Below are positions 47,405 through 64,000 of a stretch of 64,000 bases of DNA, in pieces. This stretch comes from Liolophura sinensis (lineage: Eukaryota; Mollusca; Polyplacophora; Chitonida; Chitonidae). The position numbers and the translations under genes are program-made. The notes beneath the pieces were generated by a model, which was not told the origin of the DNA, searched no databases, and saw only the letters and a list, made by a program, of their open reading frames with translations. The stretch lies in NCBI RefSeq assembly GCF_032854445.1, contig NC_088302.1, forward strand, positions 37,206,191 to 37,270,190. The letters run 5' to 3'. Every line of letters starts with the position of its first letter. Position 1 is the first letter of the stretch.

Positions 47405-47680
47405 GTCTTTCACCCTTTGAACCAGCAAGTGTCATCACAACCTCACATTGTGAGACATTCACCAACTAGATCGATACCAAGTGTCAATAAATTTACGTGT
47501 CAAAACCTCAAACTGTGACCATTTCACCAAATAGTCCGATGACAAGTGTGAATAAGCTTAGCTGTCAAAACTTCACACTATGAGTGTGATCGGTTCACCA
47601 ACTAGCTCAATGTCGAGTTCAGATAAACTTATCTGTTAAAACCTCACTCTGTGACCATCTTTCAACTATAGTTCAGTATT
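47405..47680 (+). repeat. ~73-bp tandem repeat
   Basis: About three and a half diverged units with AAAACCTCACACTGTGA-like, TTCACCAACTAG and AGTGTGAATAAGCTTA cores. Confidence 0.75.
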
Positions 47681-47749
47681 ACGGTCTGCATGAGTAGGCA
47701 GGTATCTCAAGACCAAAATTCAACGATCTTACCTCAAATTTAAGTTTGG

Positions 47750-52400
<4,651 letters not shown>

Positions 52401-52549
52401 ACAGGGTTTTGCAGGAAAAAATTTCAACTTTTAAAATCGATTTTCAGATTTTAAAGAGTATAACATATAACCTGGGGTAATTAAAAAAAATTATGTTAGA
52501 TATGTCACAGTGCTAGAACACAAATACAGCTATAGCCTGTTCCTTTTAA

Positions 52550-52985
52550 CCAGCCGTCTATATTCAACTATCTGTCAAATCTGTCATACTCGTTACCAAA
52601 ATTGCCTTTCGTTAGTGACACGTACCACCGCAAGCTCTGCACACTGATATGTTGGACGTCCATATCATTTCAAAGAAAATGCAGTTAGAATAATTTTTCT
52701 AATTTGTAATGTTAAACTCATCAGCTTAGTTTTGACACCAATAGCTGTTTGCCTCTGGTAGCACCACTGCCTCTGGTGACGTCATAATTATTCAAAAGTA
52801 AGTGGCATGATGGCCGGTGAGTTCATGTTGTGAGTTCATTATTGTGTTCTAACCTCATTTCCTTCACAAAAAATGAACTTGCAACATATCCATGAGTAGG
52901 GCTTGTGTTGTGACGTGTCACTAACTAGAGGCAATTTTGGTAGCGAGTACGACTGATTTTAAGGATAGCTGAATATGGGCGATTG
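52550..52985. repeat. Inverted repeat, ~105-bp arms
   Basis: The block at about 52550-52655 (with TTACCAAAATTGCCTTTCGT and TAGTGACACGT) recurs reversed at about 52880-52985 (CTACCAAAATTGCCTCTAGT on the minus strand). The loop is about 225 bp. Confidence 0.75.
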
Positions 52986-53060
52986 GGCGAATGAAACGGA
53001 CTAGAGGAACTATTCCGCTGATAGTCAGGTGCTCTCCAGCCAAAAGGATTTGAGGCCGAC

Positions 53061-53510
53061 GCTAACGATACAGCGTCTAACAGAGGTCTCATCCCAAACG
53101 CTGGGTATTTTCTTATGTTCATTTGGAACCTCTGTAGCGTTCCCTGTGTAACATTTTCTCAATCAGCAAACCCTGGGGGTGGCGATCGAAGACTATCTAG
53201 ACTACAATCGGCTTCTGTTTTGCTCAAATTGGACCGAAAAGACGGGAAATTTTGAACAGGCAGCCATGTTTCCCTTCTAGAAGCATTGTTGACTATCCAC
53301 CAAAATGTTGGCTTTTCGCCCAGCTGATGGCTGTTCTTCATGGATGAAATCACAGACAAAACCCACACCGTGGAGACGAGTCCACTCTGCAAAGATTGCG
53401 AACATAGCTGAAAATGTCAGTTAGTAAAAGTGAGGAGGTTCCAAATGAGGATAGGAAAATACCCACCGTTTTGAGAAGGGACCTCTGTCAGACGTTGTAT
53501 CGCGAGCATG
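53061..53510. repeat. Inverted repeat, ~75-bp arms around a GC-richer core
   Basis: GAGGTTCCAAATGAGGATAG ... GACCTCTGTCAGACG at 53435-53510 recurs reversed at 53061-53135. The core of about 300 bp is GC-richer and open on the minus strand (for example MKNSHQLGEKPTFWWIVNNA). This could be a non-autonomous element with terminal inverted repeats. No protein family is recognised. Confidence 0.7.
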
Positions 53511-53651
53511 TGGTCAAATTTATCACTCTCGTAATGATATATAGTGTTCCGGAAGTTAATTTGCCATTGTCTTGATCGTAGCCGTGTAAAATAAAATATT
53601 CTTGATTACGGGTTAAAACAGTAACTATGTAAACGAGTAACTGAATAAATA

Positions 53652-53745
53652 TGAAAAAAAACCAAACAAACAAACAAAGAAAGCAAACAAACAAAAATAA
53701 AGCAAAAAAAAACAAAAAAAAAAACAAAACAAAAAGCAAAGAAAC
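53652..53745 (+). repeat. A-rich low-complexity run (AAAC)n
   Basis: Runs of A with AAAC and AAAG units. Translations (poly-K/N/Q) are not genes. A diverged SINE tail-like piece precedes it at about 53580-53650. Confidence 0.85.
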
Positions 53746-55689
53746 AGAAGCAGTTTCCCTTAAATTTTCACAGTTTCTACACTCAGTATTGATACGCCAT
53801 ACATCCTGTAATAAATTGAAAACAAAGTTCTTGAAAACAAAAACCTATTGGAAAATGAGAACATTTAGTGACGGTTATGATTGTCTGATATTACGATATA
53901 ATTGCTTTACCACATTGGGTTATTTTTGTTTTCTTCCGCTCCACTGTTGCGATGGCCATCGTGTGGACCAAAACTTTGTACCAAATTCTAAATATTTTCT
54001 TGGACGTAATGAAATGTTAACTAAAATGGCCAGTTGAGGTTTGCAAATCACCTTCTTCCTCGGCACAACGTTTAGTTGCCTGGTAATGTCGTCTCTCAAA
54101 CGTGTACAGAGTTTTTATGTGCTGTTTGTATACTGGTCACCCAAACCTTCCCCCACTAAACCTATCTGAATGTATAATAAAGTTTTACTCAATTTCCGTA
54201 CGGCCATCGGGCTGAGGGACTTGCTGAATGCATAAGTTAAACATTGACATGGGCATATGTGTACAAGACACCAGACTTAGGTAAGAAATGTTAGTTCATC
54301 GATAATGGGCGACCAGATACCAATTATCACGTTGCCTTCGCTGGATAAAATCACTTTGTCAAACATTTTTTGTCTCCTGTATGTAAAGGACTTCCGAGAG
54401 AATAGCTTCCCCTGGCGCGTGACATCATTAGGCACATGTGTACTAGTTCCAATGCCTTATCTGTACACTAGTCGCGTAACTTGTCTGAGCACTGTGTTTT
54501 ATCTAAACACTTAGCTTAAAACTTTTCCCACCTCAGTCACGCTGTATTATGGTGTCTGCTCAATAATATAAAATATTTTGTGCCATTAACATTGAAAATA
54601 ATAATCGACTGGTGTAAAATGGCTAAACTCCTTTCGATACTAAACAAAAAGACGTTCTCTTCGCAATTAGTGGACAAATTTGAAAGTTTAAAAAGGCGTT
54701 GTTGTGTTGTGAAAGTTGAATTCGTCTTCAAATTGACACAAAAGGAGTAGTCACCATTTCCATGGATCCGGTGGAATAAATCCATTGTACTTGTTTATTT
54801 TTTAACTCCGTGTATTAAAACGGTTCAAAGCTGTTCACTCATCAATTCATCTCTTTATTGCGTTATCGGCGTATGTGTGCTCATAAAACATATACGAAGT
54901 ACAGACGCACTGCAATGTCACAGAAGAAAACGATGTATTCTACTGTCATTTGGACCTTCTGAGTAGCTCTTCTTCGAGTATCCCATTCTAAATTTGTCAA
55001 CAAACTTATCAACACGCATAATGTTTTCCGCGAATTATCTCAAATTCAGGAGACATCAGTCGGTTAAATAATTGAAACACTGCCTAATGCAAAACATGTC
55101 TCGTGTCTCAGCCGCTAATGTAGTAATCCGTTTCACAATTATAATTTTTGCCATAGCGACTGGCTAAGCAGGTTATTTCATAGCAAAGTATTTCATACTA
55201 TACGATATGGAGAACAAGTGTGAGTGCAATGGTTGACATAAAGATGTACTGATTGGCAGGGTAGTCTCACACATGGGCGCCTGGTTTTACGAAACGAACG
55301 CCCTTACCTATTGTGCCCCCGAAGGGTGGATGATATAGTATCATCCACTATTTAGCTTTTAGTATGTTATAACAAATTTTATGTGAGACTATACCAGATG
55401 GTACAACTCAAAAAAATTAATGTGTTAAATTTAACAGAAAGCCTGTTGCCTGTGTGATGCTAGAAAGTAGTTTGTTTTTGCAGGAGATTATTCTGTTAAA
55501 TATAACACCCATATCATATTAATTCAACATCATAACCATTCTATTATATTTGTAGGATATTACGTTGAATATGACACAATATTGTGTTATAATAGCGGAA
55601 TACACATTCTAGCGTCACTCGGGCAAAAGACTGGTTAAATTTAACGGATTAATTTTTTCCATGTACCATCGACCGCTTTTTGCCACGAA
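53746..55689. other. No recognised gene
   Basis: AT-rich. Around 55410-55650 short palindromes such as GTTAAATTTAAC and TGTTAAATATAACAC recur. Nothing else is supported. Confidence 0.5.
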
Positions 55690-55815
55690 GTCCCCGAGAA
55701 CAATGGAAGCACGGGAATCTTAAACGAAAATTGCAGGGCGGGGATTGGATTGAACTCACGTCACATGTAATCTTGTGGTTGAAAGTAAGCGCCTCAACCA
55801 CTCGGCCAATAACTA
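55690..55815 (-). mobile_element. tRNA-Ser/Leu-like SINE head
   Basis: On the minus strand TTGGCCGAGTGGTTGAGGCG resembles the A-box region of tRNA-Ser/Leu, and GTGAGTTCAATCC a B box. It lies exactly at the start of segmental direct copy 2; a similar CTCAACCACTCGGCCAA is at 47757-47775 at the start of copy 1. It is probably SINE-derived rather than a working tRNA gene, since no closed cloverleaf was found. Confidence 0.55.
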
Positions 55816-58800
55816 CCTTGCAGAGTGATATTAAGAGTTCAATAAGTCGTATTTCTCATTTCAGAGAGGACTTGGAGATCCGTTCGAAGAGGTCAGTCCG
55901 TACAGTGCCCAAAAATCGATCTATGAAGGCCATGGCGACCTACATAGGCACTGTGGAGGTCTGGACAGTTATCTCTCTAACAGCCTGTCCGTTCTGTGTC
56001 ACGGCCGAAATAGGTATCCCTCTCCTCCAGTGTTGTAACACCATAACAGATATTCAGGCAGATAGAAGATAAGCCGCCGTGACACCAAGAGTTATCCCTG
56101 ATCAGAATATACCAATGGTTTGCGGAAATGAAAAATAATCCACATTCTACATGACGTTCAATGACAATTTGTAATATAAAGCTGGTGTTTGATTGATTCT
56201 GTCATGCTCCTAATGAACTTTTAGTATTAGACATGCGCGTTTGGGGCATTTTAAACATCCACACAGGAAATTGAATACTGGAGTGTGTTACGTAATTTAC
56301 GACGACTGCATATGTCATGAAGCAGGGAGGTTTTTTGAACTTTCTTTCACCAACGATTTGCGTAGATTATGGCGTAGAATTATAATAATAATACATTGAC
56401 GGAAATAAAGGCCCAACTGCACTCTGAGGCATGAAGATCAGTTCCCGTATTGAATGGATAAACGTGTGCAGGGCTCGTTGAAATTAATACATATGTGCTA
56501 AACACCTGAAACTCACTATCACCGAGCTCTTTTGGAGATGTGAAGAATGAAAATTTGGTGTAGAATGTCACAACTTGTGCCTGTCATAATACCTAATTTG
56601 CAGACGCATTTTTGGATACTCAACACTACACTTATCCTTGGGTTCCAGATATAAAGTCGACCGTTTGAACGGGTTTTGAGACAAAACCGAGGGAGATACA
56701 TACATATAAAGACATCCATTCCAATATATGCATGTCACATATGGCCAGAGCTGGCCTACATGTACCGAACGTCACATTATATTCACCTTGGAAGTTCATC
56801 GGTATTATTGTTGTTATCAAGCTAATTGAGCCAGCTTGATCTGTATTAGAAAATTGATGTATAGTTTACGTGGAGACGGTGATTCCATGGAAAATATCTG
56901 ATATTCGAATGACCCCAAATTCCGCTTAGTGGGGCATCCATTCTGAGACTCTTCTGTTGTTAGATATAAACAATTTTAATCATGTATATCGATGTCTTTC
57001 ACTCCCCTGCAATAATAGCTAGTTTTGACATGTCTTTATTTGATCAATACTAACGTTCTTTTATAAAATACTGAGACCTGTAGCTGAGTTGTTTAGCTGA
57101 ATTAAATGATCCAAAATTCCACTTCTACATTGATTTGGCCTTCATGCGGACCTTGCATCCGGACGCATGGATAAGCTAAGATGGATTTAAATGATGGACT
57201 CTTTTTTTAAAAACAAAATAGTGGGCTACCCTTTCATGTGAAGAGAATAATAGCGTGAACAAGTGCAAAAGTGAAAAAAGAAAATCCTCAACTACACCAA
57301 ACTTTTCGTTTTTTTGGGCTTTGTAGACTTTCTTGTCGAGATCAAAACGCCTACCTTAATTTTTCCGATTTTTTTCTCAAAGGGAGAATAGAAGGAGCTT
57401 GCTAAGTAGAAAGAAGCAAATACCCGAAATGCGGAAAGCATTTCTCACCACAAATCGTCCAGAAGCTTCCGATCGAATGGCGCAATAGACTCTGTATAAA
57501 GAGAGGTTATCCTGATGGAACACTCTCCTTTGGTGCTTTTGTTGAAAGACCTATTGCATGGGATATAAAGTCTGTGACAGTATTTCCAAGACAAGCAAGT
57601 ATATATATAACGCTTTGTGAACATATTGCCTACATTTATATATTAAAAATATAGACATAGACATTAAAACATATCTTTTTAATAAGGTGCAGTGTTTCGT
57701 TCTGATGTTTTCTTTAATCAGTCCGGTTTATAGTACTAGTTGCGAAGAACATCAGATATGCCCCACCAAGTCACATCTTATGACGTGAGGTGCTTGGTAC
57801 TGCTGTAGGGAACTTAAACTTTCATATTGTAGAATGTGAAGTATTTGATCCTGTAGATGCCCTGCACATCCACATTTCGTGCACACTCTGCGCTAGATGA
57901 TCAGTCATGATTAGCTGGTGTATTACTAGACCTACAATCCGCCTGTGGTGGGCGTCAGTCAAGAAACTAGCAATACTGTCGATTTTAATCGACGACGTAC
58001 CAGTACTATAAACTTCAATCAAGGAAGTGCCAATATTGTCGATTTTAAAGTCTTGGGTAAGACCCGAGTTTAACTTTCCAGTGTTACCATACATTATTAG
58101 TTACATGATTACTCAGTCATAAGATAGGCAAATATATGGTGTCAATAATGCTCATATATATTGAGGATTATTGACACCATGTATTTGCGTATCCTATCAC
58201 CGAGTAACCATGTAACGAATTTGTCGTGCTTAGACCCATCAACTCAGTGCAGAAGACCGATGTATATGTGAATCGCTTCAGCGATATGACCCTTGTTGGA
58301 CCACAACAAAGGGAGATAACCTACTCAGCAGATGCATTTGACCTCGTCAGCAGGATTGGAGAACATTTCTGTACCCCCACGTGATCGTTGTTGTCCAGTG
58401 AAAATGAATATTTTGTCTGATGCTGGGTATTCATAGTTTTACATCATTTTAATCTAATCGATGTGTTGATGATTACCAGAGATAATATTTCAACGCGTTC
58501 GCCTCCTTGCCATGAACGTTGCAAAGCCCACTATAAAAGGACTTTATTGCAGTTCATTCAGACAAAGTTAATACTAAACTAAGTTTAAAGTAGTTTAGTA
58601 TGTACCCTTTTATGGTTGTTCCACTTACTGTTTCTTTATCTTGTTATCTCTTTCACTAAAAACCTTGAAGGAAGTTCGGGTTATATGCAACAAATCTTGA
58701 TCTTTAGGGTGTTGAAGAAATGAACGGTACGATTCAAGTTTTTAACAGAAGATGAACATTTAGCTGATATGGATTATATCACAAGGTCAAATTCATTGAC

Positions 58801-59860
58801 ATCGCAAGGTCACACCTCTGAAAAACTACAATCTTATAGTTGATGGAGCTGAGGCGTTTGTGACAATCGGTACATTTGTTATTAATGCGTTCTGGAAGGT
58901 TTTACGGTGATCGTAATGCCAGTGGCGTCTAATACAGTTTCACTGGTACTATTTATAGGCTTAGATAAACAGTTTGAAAAAAGGGATATGGGTAAGATTA
59001 GTCCATCATAACAACATCTTTGGAAAGTGATAAAAGTCTTTTCCTAGTTATACCCGTTTTAAGAGCAAACATATGGACTTCTTAGACATACAAGCTTACG
59101 GCTACGGCTTACGGTTTAATTTCGTGAAAGGCTTCAAGGCTACATATTTCTATTATATAGATAAAAGAAATTCCAGTCTGGGGCTACGCAATTGTTAGAG
59201 TAAACTTTGTTGTTGCTCAGTGTTTTTATATATTGTTGAAAGATGTTAAAATGGTTGCATTGCATCCACACTTTATGAATAAGTGTTGGCGATATAATTA
59301 TCCACTGACGATTGAGTGTTATTCCTATAATACCTATATTCCATAAGGCTTGTCTGACGACAATATGGTAGACCTACATTGAGCCATCTGGCAGCATTCG
59401 CGACAGTCGACTGCCTTTAAGGTAGATCACAATCCAATTATCAGTGAGTTGATAATAAAAGGTAAGATGCAGAATTTTTTCAGAAATTCGATCATTTTAC
59501 CTCCTCAGCTGTGCAGAAAACTTGACCATTCAGTACATTGCTTTCTTTATCGTGAAAACACTTTTTACAGATATTCCCTCTGTTACAAAAGGGTTGGTTT
59601 ACAAATCTCTTTTCACTTCGATTCCTGAATACCACTTCCACAACAAAAGCGAAAGCATATACTGCACAAAAGATCTATGCGTACGGCTCGGTGGATGATA
59701 CAGACCAACTCAGTAGGTGTGTTGGTAAAAACCAGAAAGAGCCATACGGCAGAATGGTCTGCATTGTTTTTATGTCGCCCTTTGTGTAGGACTACTTTGG
59801 AACTGGTTCTTGTTACAGTTTGGACTGGTACTTATCCGGTCACGACCTATACCTAAAAAA
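55790..59860 (+). repeat. Segmental repeat unit, direct copy 2
   Basis: Blocks in order: CTCAACCACTCGGCCAA (55794), AAGATAAGCCGCCGTGACAC (56066), GTGTTACGTAATTTA (56285), TGATATTCGAATGACCCC (56900), CCCGAAATGCGGAAAGCATT (57423), TGTAGAATGTGAAGTATTTG (57828), ACTACAATCTTATAG (58820), TCTTTGGAAAGTGATAAAAG (59018) and ATGCGTACGGCTCGGTGGAT to CTTTGTGTAGGAC (59677-59790). It has no long open frame of its own. Confidence 0.8.
58100..58216. mobile_element. Long hairpin, likely snap-back MITE
   Basis: Two ~50-bp arms (start GTTACATGATTACTCAG, end CGAGTAACCATGTAAC) are near-perfect reverse complements around a loop of about 15 bp. The inner arm sequence ATGGTGTCAATAAT is identical in both. The size and structure fit a miniature inverted-repeat element inside segmental copy 2. 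Confidence 0.8.
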
Positions 59861-60399
59861 CCGGGTGTAGACTCAAGAATTAAGGGCACTAAATTTGACT
59901 GTGTTCATTTCCATACTGACGGACCCAAAGGTATTTGTCTACATGTACACGCCCCAAGCTTGGTGATGATAAGCCGAATGGCTTCAAAATCTACAAGTGT
60001 AGTGTAGATATCGTTGTTATAGTTATTACAGTATATTACAATAGGTAACAACTGGCATCCACTCGCGCCAAATAAAAAAAATGTACAGCAGGCAAAGCGA
60101 GGATTACTCGTGTCACACTACCACAACAACCTTCTGACATTGGCGAAATATCGGGATTAAAACCAAATTAAAGTGATCAAGAATTCATTACCTTGTCTAA
60201 AAGCCGAATATTTGGTTGCATTAGAAGGTCGTCCAATGAAAAAAGGAGCAAGGTCCGGAAGTTCACAGGTAATATTTGCTGTATACCAGCCTTTTGTTAC
60301 TTATTGCTAGAAGAAGAGAGGGAGATTTTTGAGGCTGAGGAATTGATATGGGTGGCATCAAGTTGTCATTGAATGTATGGATTGAGCTATCTAATAGAT

Positions 60400-60830
60400 C
60401 TATAGGTTTTGTGGTGAGCCTGGAAGTGCCGTTTTTTGTGTGATGAATCTGAAGGTGACACTGTTCCCATGGAATAAATCTGACGGTTATACTTTTTGTG
60501 TATTCAATGTGATAGTAAGGTTTGTTTGTGGGACCAATTTGAGTTGACCGTGTTCCCGTGGAATAAATCCGAAGTTGACAATGTTGCCGTGAAATGAATC
60601 TGAAACTGGCAATGCTCCCTTGGAATGAATCTGAAATTGATAATGTTCCCTTGGAATAAATCTAACATTTACACTTTTTTGTGTAGTGAATCTGAAGGTT
60701 ACATATCTCTGTTCATTCTGTGACGATCTTTTTCTCTGTGTTGAATTTGTTTGGTGAATGGGATGGTAACGTTTTCCGTGCGTATGGAATCTGAAGGTGA
60801 CGCTCTACAAGGTGACCCTGCATTGCATAG
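60400..60830 (+). repeat. ~31-36 bp degenerate minisatellite
   Basis: Units with core GAATCTGAAATTGACAATG and TTCCCTTGGAATAAATC, clearest at 60540-60665. Confidence 0.8.
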
Positions 60831-61029
60831 TGATTCTGTAGATGATGCGTATACTCTTATACACACCATACTCGTGAAAATGGTAAATAGACGACTCAGC
60901 AGTGTTGATCGATACTGAAAGATGATCGTCTTGACCCCCCCACCCCCGCCCTGAAGCCGCGTAATAAGTGGGCGAAAGTTCAGCGCCTGACATGATATGC
61001 ATATGTAATTCTCATATGTGTCGATCAGA

Positions 61030-64000
61030 GATCTCCATGGTAGTTTCCGGGGGTAAGTCGGTGCAATTACCACAGCAATTCTCTACAGGACAAACCGACC
61101 TACTTCAGCACTTTGACAAATGCTGTCTCTCTGGTCGTTCACATGCTCTGTGTCATGGCCTGATCGGTGTCTCACACATTCAGCGGGATCACATGCTTGA
61201 CGCATGTTCAGGCAGATAGAAGAGTCCCTGTTTCTAAAGAGTCATCCCTGAACCAATAAATTGTAAAAACGAGCAATCTTTCACAGCCTGACTGACATTC
61301 AGGGGCGATGTGGGTCACACAGGATATTGAATATTAGATTGTGTTACGTAATTTAAGAAAACTGGATTTGCCAACAAGTAGAATAAATCCTGTACTTTGA
61401 TAGATGTGCACAGTACAAAGTTGTAGTTAACCTACATGTACCAAAGGTTATCTGTACTCCGGAAGTTCGATGGAATTATCACAAACTGTTAACAAAATAA
61501 TAGCAGACTGAACCAGAGACGATCAGAATGGGCAAACTAGTTAATGCAGAGTGCGTGCGGAGATGATAATGCAATGCAGAAATCCCCGATATTCTGAGAT
61601 GATGATGATACAATGCAGAAATCCCCGATATTCTGAGATGATGATGATGCAATGCAGAAATCCCCGATATTCTGATGACACAAAAGCCTGAAGAACGGGA
61701 CATCAATTCTTTTCTTTGTGCGGATATTAAAATTTTCAACGGAAATGCGTTTTTTATTATTATAAACAAAAAAACAAATCGATAACCGTTTCAGTCCTCT
61801 ACGGTGACTGCCGTGTAGTGTGTTTATTTCATCAATACTGTTATGCTTGGAGGAAATATTGAAATCTGTAGGTAGTTGCTTAATTCTCTGAAACAGGCCT
61901 GAAGTGACATTTCCGCATATATTTGGCCATCTTGTTGACCTCGATGCAAGATTACGGTGGAAAAGCTAGTGTGAAGATGGATTGAAATGATCGACTCTCT
62001 TTAAGAATGAGGAAGAGGTTAGAAAAAACATTTCAAATTGAAGATGATAAACAGACGAATCTTTATTTCCCATCCTTAATCTGGCTTTGGCAAAATGAAG
62101 CGAAAAAGTAGGAAAAAGTAAGAGCCCGAAATGGTGAAAGAATGAAAGTATTTTTCACTGAAAGCCTTTCAAACATTTTAGATTGATTTGAGTAGTTTAT
62201 CAAAACAGAGATCATCCTTCGGTCCTCGCTTGCACTAACGAAATTATAAAGCTACTGAACTTGGTCTAAGATATGTAATGCAGTGTAAGTAGAATTTTGC
62301 TTTTTAAATTGTAAGCAAAAACTCTACATTATTTTATGTGGACATGATTATGTGACTGTTTTACATTGAGGCAGCATGACTTTCAAAGCTATTATCAAGT
62401 CGGTTGTTTCCTTATATCAGACCGGTTTAACGTGTTTTTCAGGAGAACTTCATATTAATGTTGTAGAATGTGAAGTATTGGTTGTTGCGCTGTTAATACT
62501 GCGCAAAATGATCAGTCATGATGACAGACGAAACCGTGACGTCTGCTCGCGTGGGCATCATTCATCTTACAGGTGGATATCTGTTCTTCCATCTCTATTA
62601 TCTGTGACCCCCAACTTCCAGTCGGCCGATACCGGCAGACTCGGGTGACATTCGCAGAGCTGGTGTCTGTGGCAGATATTGTTCCCTAATCCATCAAGAC
62701 TGATTATCTCCTTGTCACGCTCCTCGGATCTTTTCCATTATATAATTTTTGGCGACAGGACAACCCGCCATCAGCTTGAGCGCCCATTCATTATACATAC
62801 GAAATATTGGCATAAAGAACAGGACGACATAATAATCATTAAGGTAATAGTTTATAACAGGACACCTGTTTACATTTGTTCGAATGTGTGCATTATAGCT
62901 TTCATGTATCCTCACTGCGTCTTCACAATGATACTTGTATTGAATGGTCAGTTAACTATGTGACATGGCTGTCAAGGATTCTATGCAGTTCACCAAACCC
63001 AGAGGAACGCACACGTTGCATAATCTGGAAAACGACAGGCAACAATTGTGATAAGAATTGCACATTGTACTTTATATCATAGTTTGATGATTACATCTGA
63101 CTCCTATTTGGATTTCTTAATGAGACCGAATTCGAAAAATCAAATTTTCACTGCTGAGGCCTGTACATCAGTTAAATCCATTTATCGTGTAAATTGTTAC
63201 TGACGCCATGGTTTCAGTGCAGTGGTTTAAAGTGAAAGACTTTGGAATGTCCGCCTTGGCTTTCAGTCATGTGACTGTATTTTATTCAGTCGTTCCCAAC
63301 GAACATTGTATGGAATCCAGTTTTGTATGCCCTTTCCACTGACACCTTTTTTCTCTGTCATTGTCTTTCACTTGAAGCTCGTTAATGAGGTACGAGTTGA
63401 ATGCAGAAGATATTGTGATATGGGGATCTGAGTTAACGACCAGTATGACTCAGTTTTATAAGAGAAGATAAATATACAACCGGTAAGGGATATATTACGA
63501 GCTTAAAATCCCTGACAGCACAAGGTTAATATCGAAACGCTCCTGTGAGAACTACAATCTTACGGAGATAATGAAGCTGGGGCGTCCGTGACAGTCCGTA
63601 AATAGTGATATTAACCCATTCTTAGTGGTTTTACCGTAGTAATGACAGTGATGTCTAAAACTGCTCCACTAGCACCATATCTGGATGTCAAAGATATGAT
63701 TTAAAAAAAAAATAGCTGGTGCGAATAAGGTCAGATGTTAATCAAAGCATGTGAAGAAAATGATATAAGCCTTATCCGGCGTATTTCTGTTTTGAAAGCA
63801 ATATTAACTTCTAAGTAGACCTGCACATAGTATATGGACATATTTAATACCTGGAAACATGTCAGGCAATACGGAAGCTCTGTAGTTATTTCATATTTCA
63901 AAGACAATTCCGCTAGTAAAAATACGGGCTGGTATGACAGAATTGTCTGATTTTACTTTGTGGATGTCCAGTGGTCTATTAATCTATTCACGGATGCTAA
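61030..64000 (+). repeat. Segmental repeat unit, direct copy 3 (runs off the window)
   Basis: Blocks in order: GATCTCCATGG (about 61032), CAGGCAGATAGAAGAG (61210), GTGTTACGTAATTTA (61338), CCCCGATATTCTGATGACAC (61662), TTTTCAACGGAAATGCG (61732), TGTAGAATGTGAAGTATTGG with GTCATGATGACAGACGAA (62463-62530), CCCTAATCCATCAAGACTGA (62685, matching 43340 reversed) and GGGATATATTACGAGC to ATCAAAGCATG (63486-63750). The block with GCGCACGGCTC would lie beyond the window. Confidence 0.8.
61555..61675 (+). repeat. 39-bp tandem repeat, three units
   Basis: GAGATGATGATGATGCAATG followed by CAGAAATCCCCGATATTCT, repeated three times. The second half is part of the conserved segment block CCCGATATT, amplified only in this copy. 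Confidence 0.9.

Noticed and set aside
53488-54037. K/N-rich frame on plus and F/L-rich frame on minus
   Set aside because: They run through A-rich low-complexity sequence and show no motif.

Overview
The window looks like a piece of a molluscan (bivalve or gastropod-type) nuclear genome. It is AT-rich, and its coding signal sits in short exons with GT..AG borders. It carries about twenty copies of a tRNA-headed SINE ending in the ACGCCGTACTCAAG / AATAAATAAA tail that, from memory, is widespread in molluscs, two other tRNA-headed SINE families, a jockey/CR1-like LINE and a Tc1-like DNA transposon. There are no operons, bacterial genes or CRISPR arrays.

Left region (about 2.1-14.5 kb, minus strand): six exons of a Cys-loop ligand-gated ion channel subunit of the GABA-A class, closest by motif memory to insect GRD. 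Exon sizes are 110, 68, 221, 83, 141 and 153 nt. All five internal junctions join in phase, and 68/221/83/153 are the sizes I recall for vertebrate GABA-A receptor exons. The exons cover the ligand-binding domain (loops D, A, E, the Cys-loop, B and C), TM1 and the start of TM2. The exons for the rest of TM2, TM3, the cytoplasmic loop and TM4 are not in the window (beyond position 1). A 5-prime exon with a signal-peptide-like start is possible near 16.1-16.25 kb but does not join in phase.

The most unusual observation lies inside this gene. Two of its introns begin with minisatellites whose repeat unit is the last ~55 nt of the preceding exon plus the GT splice donor plus the first part of the intron (1138-2130 after the TM1-TM2 exon; 7432-8101 after the loop A/E exon). 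A third intron (after the 68-nt exon) has a tandem array whose units start two bases inside the splice donor. I know of no description of such donor-spanning, exon-derived minisatellites recurring within one gene. In the second array some units also carry an acceptor-like CAG and would form a 36-nt in-frame microexon.

Middle region (about 14.5-39.7 kb): mostly non-coding, with several minisatellites (35, 41 and 36 bp units), SINEs, and a three-layer nest at 32.2-37.4 kb. The nest is a decayed LINE (AP-endonuclease plus reverse transcriptase, minus strand) hit by a 5-prime-truncated SINE (10-bp-class target duplication) and by a Tc1-like DD34E transposon (TA duplication) whose removal restores the reverse transcriptase frame.

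Right region (about 39.7-64 kb): dominated by four diverged copies of a ~4-5 kb segment, one inverted (about 46.5 down to 39.75 kb) and three direct (about 47.75-52.4, 55.8-59.85 and 61.03 to the window end), all with the same internal block order. I could not assign a gene product to this segment. Hairpins and inverted repeats lie at 52.55-53.5 and 58.1-58.2 kb, and a (AT)69 microsatellite at 50.88-51.02 kb. All coordinates for repeats are by eye; exon borders are to the base.
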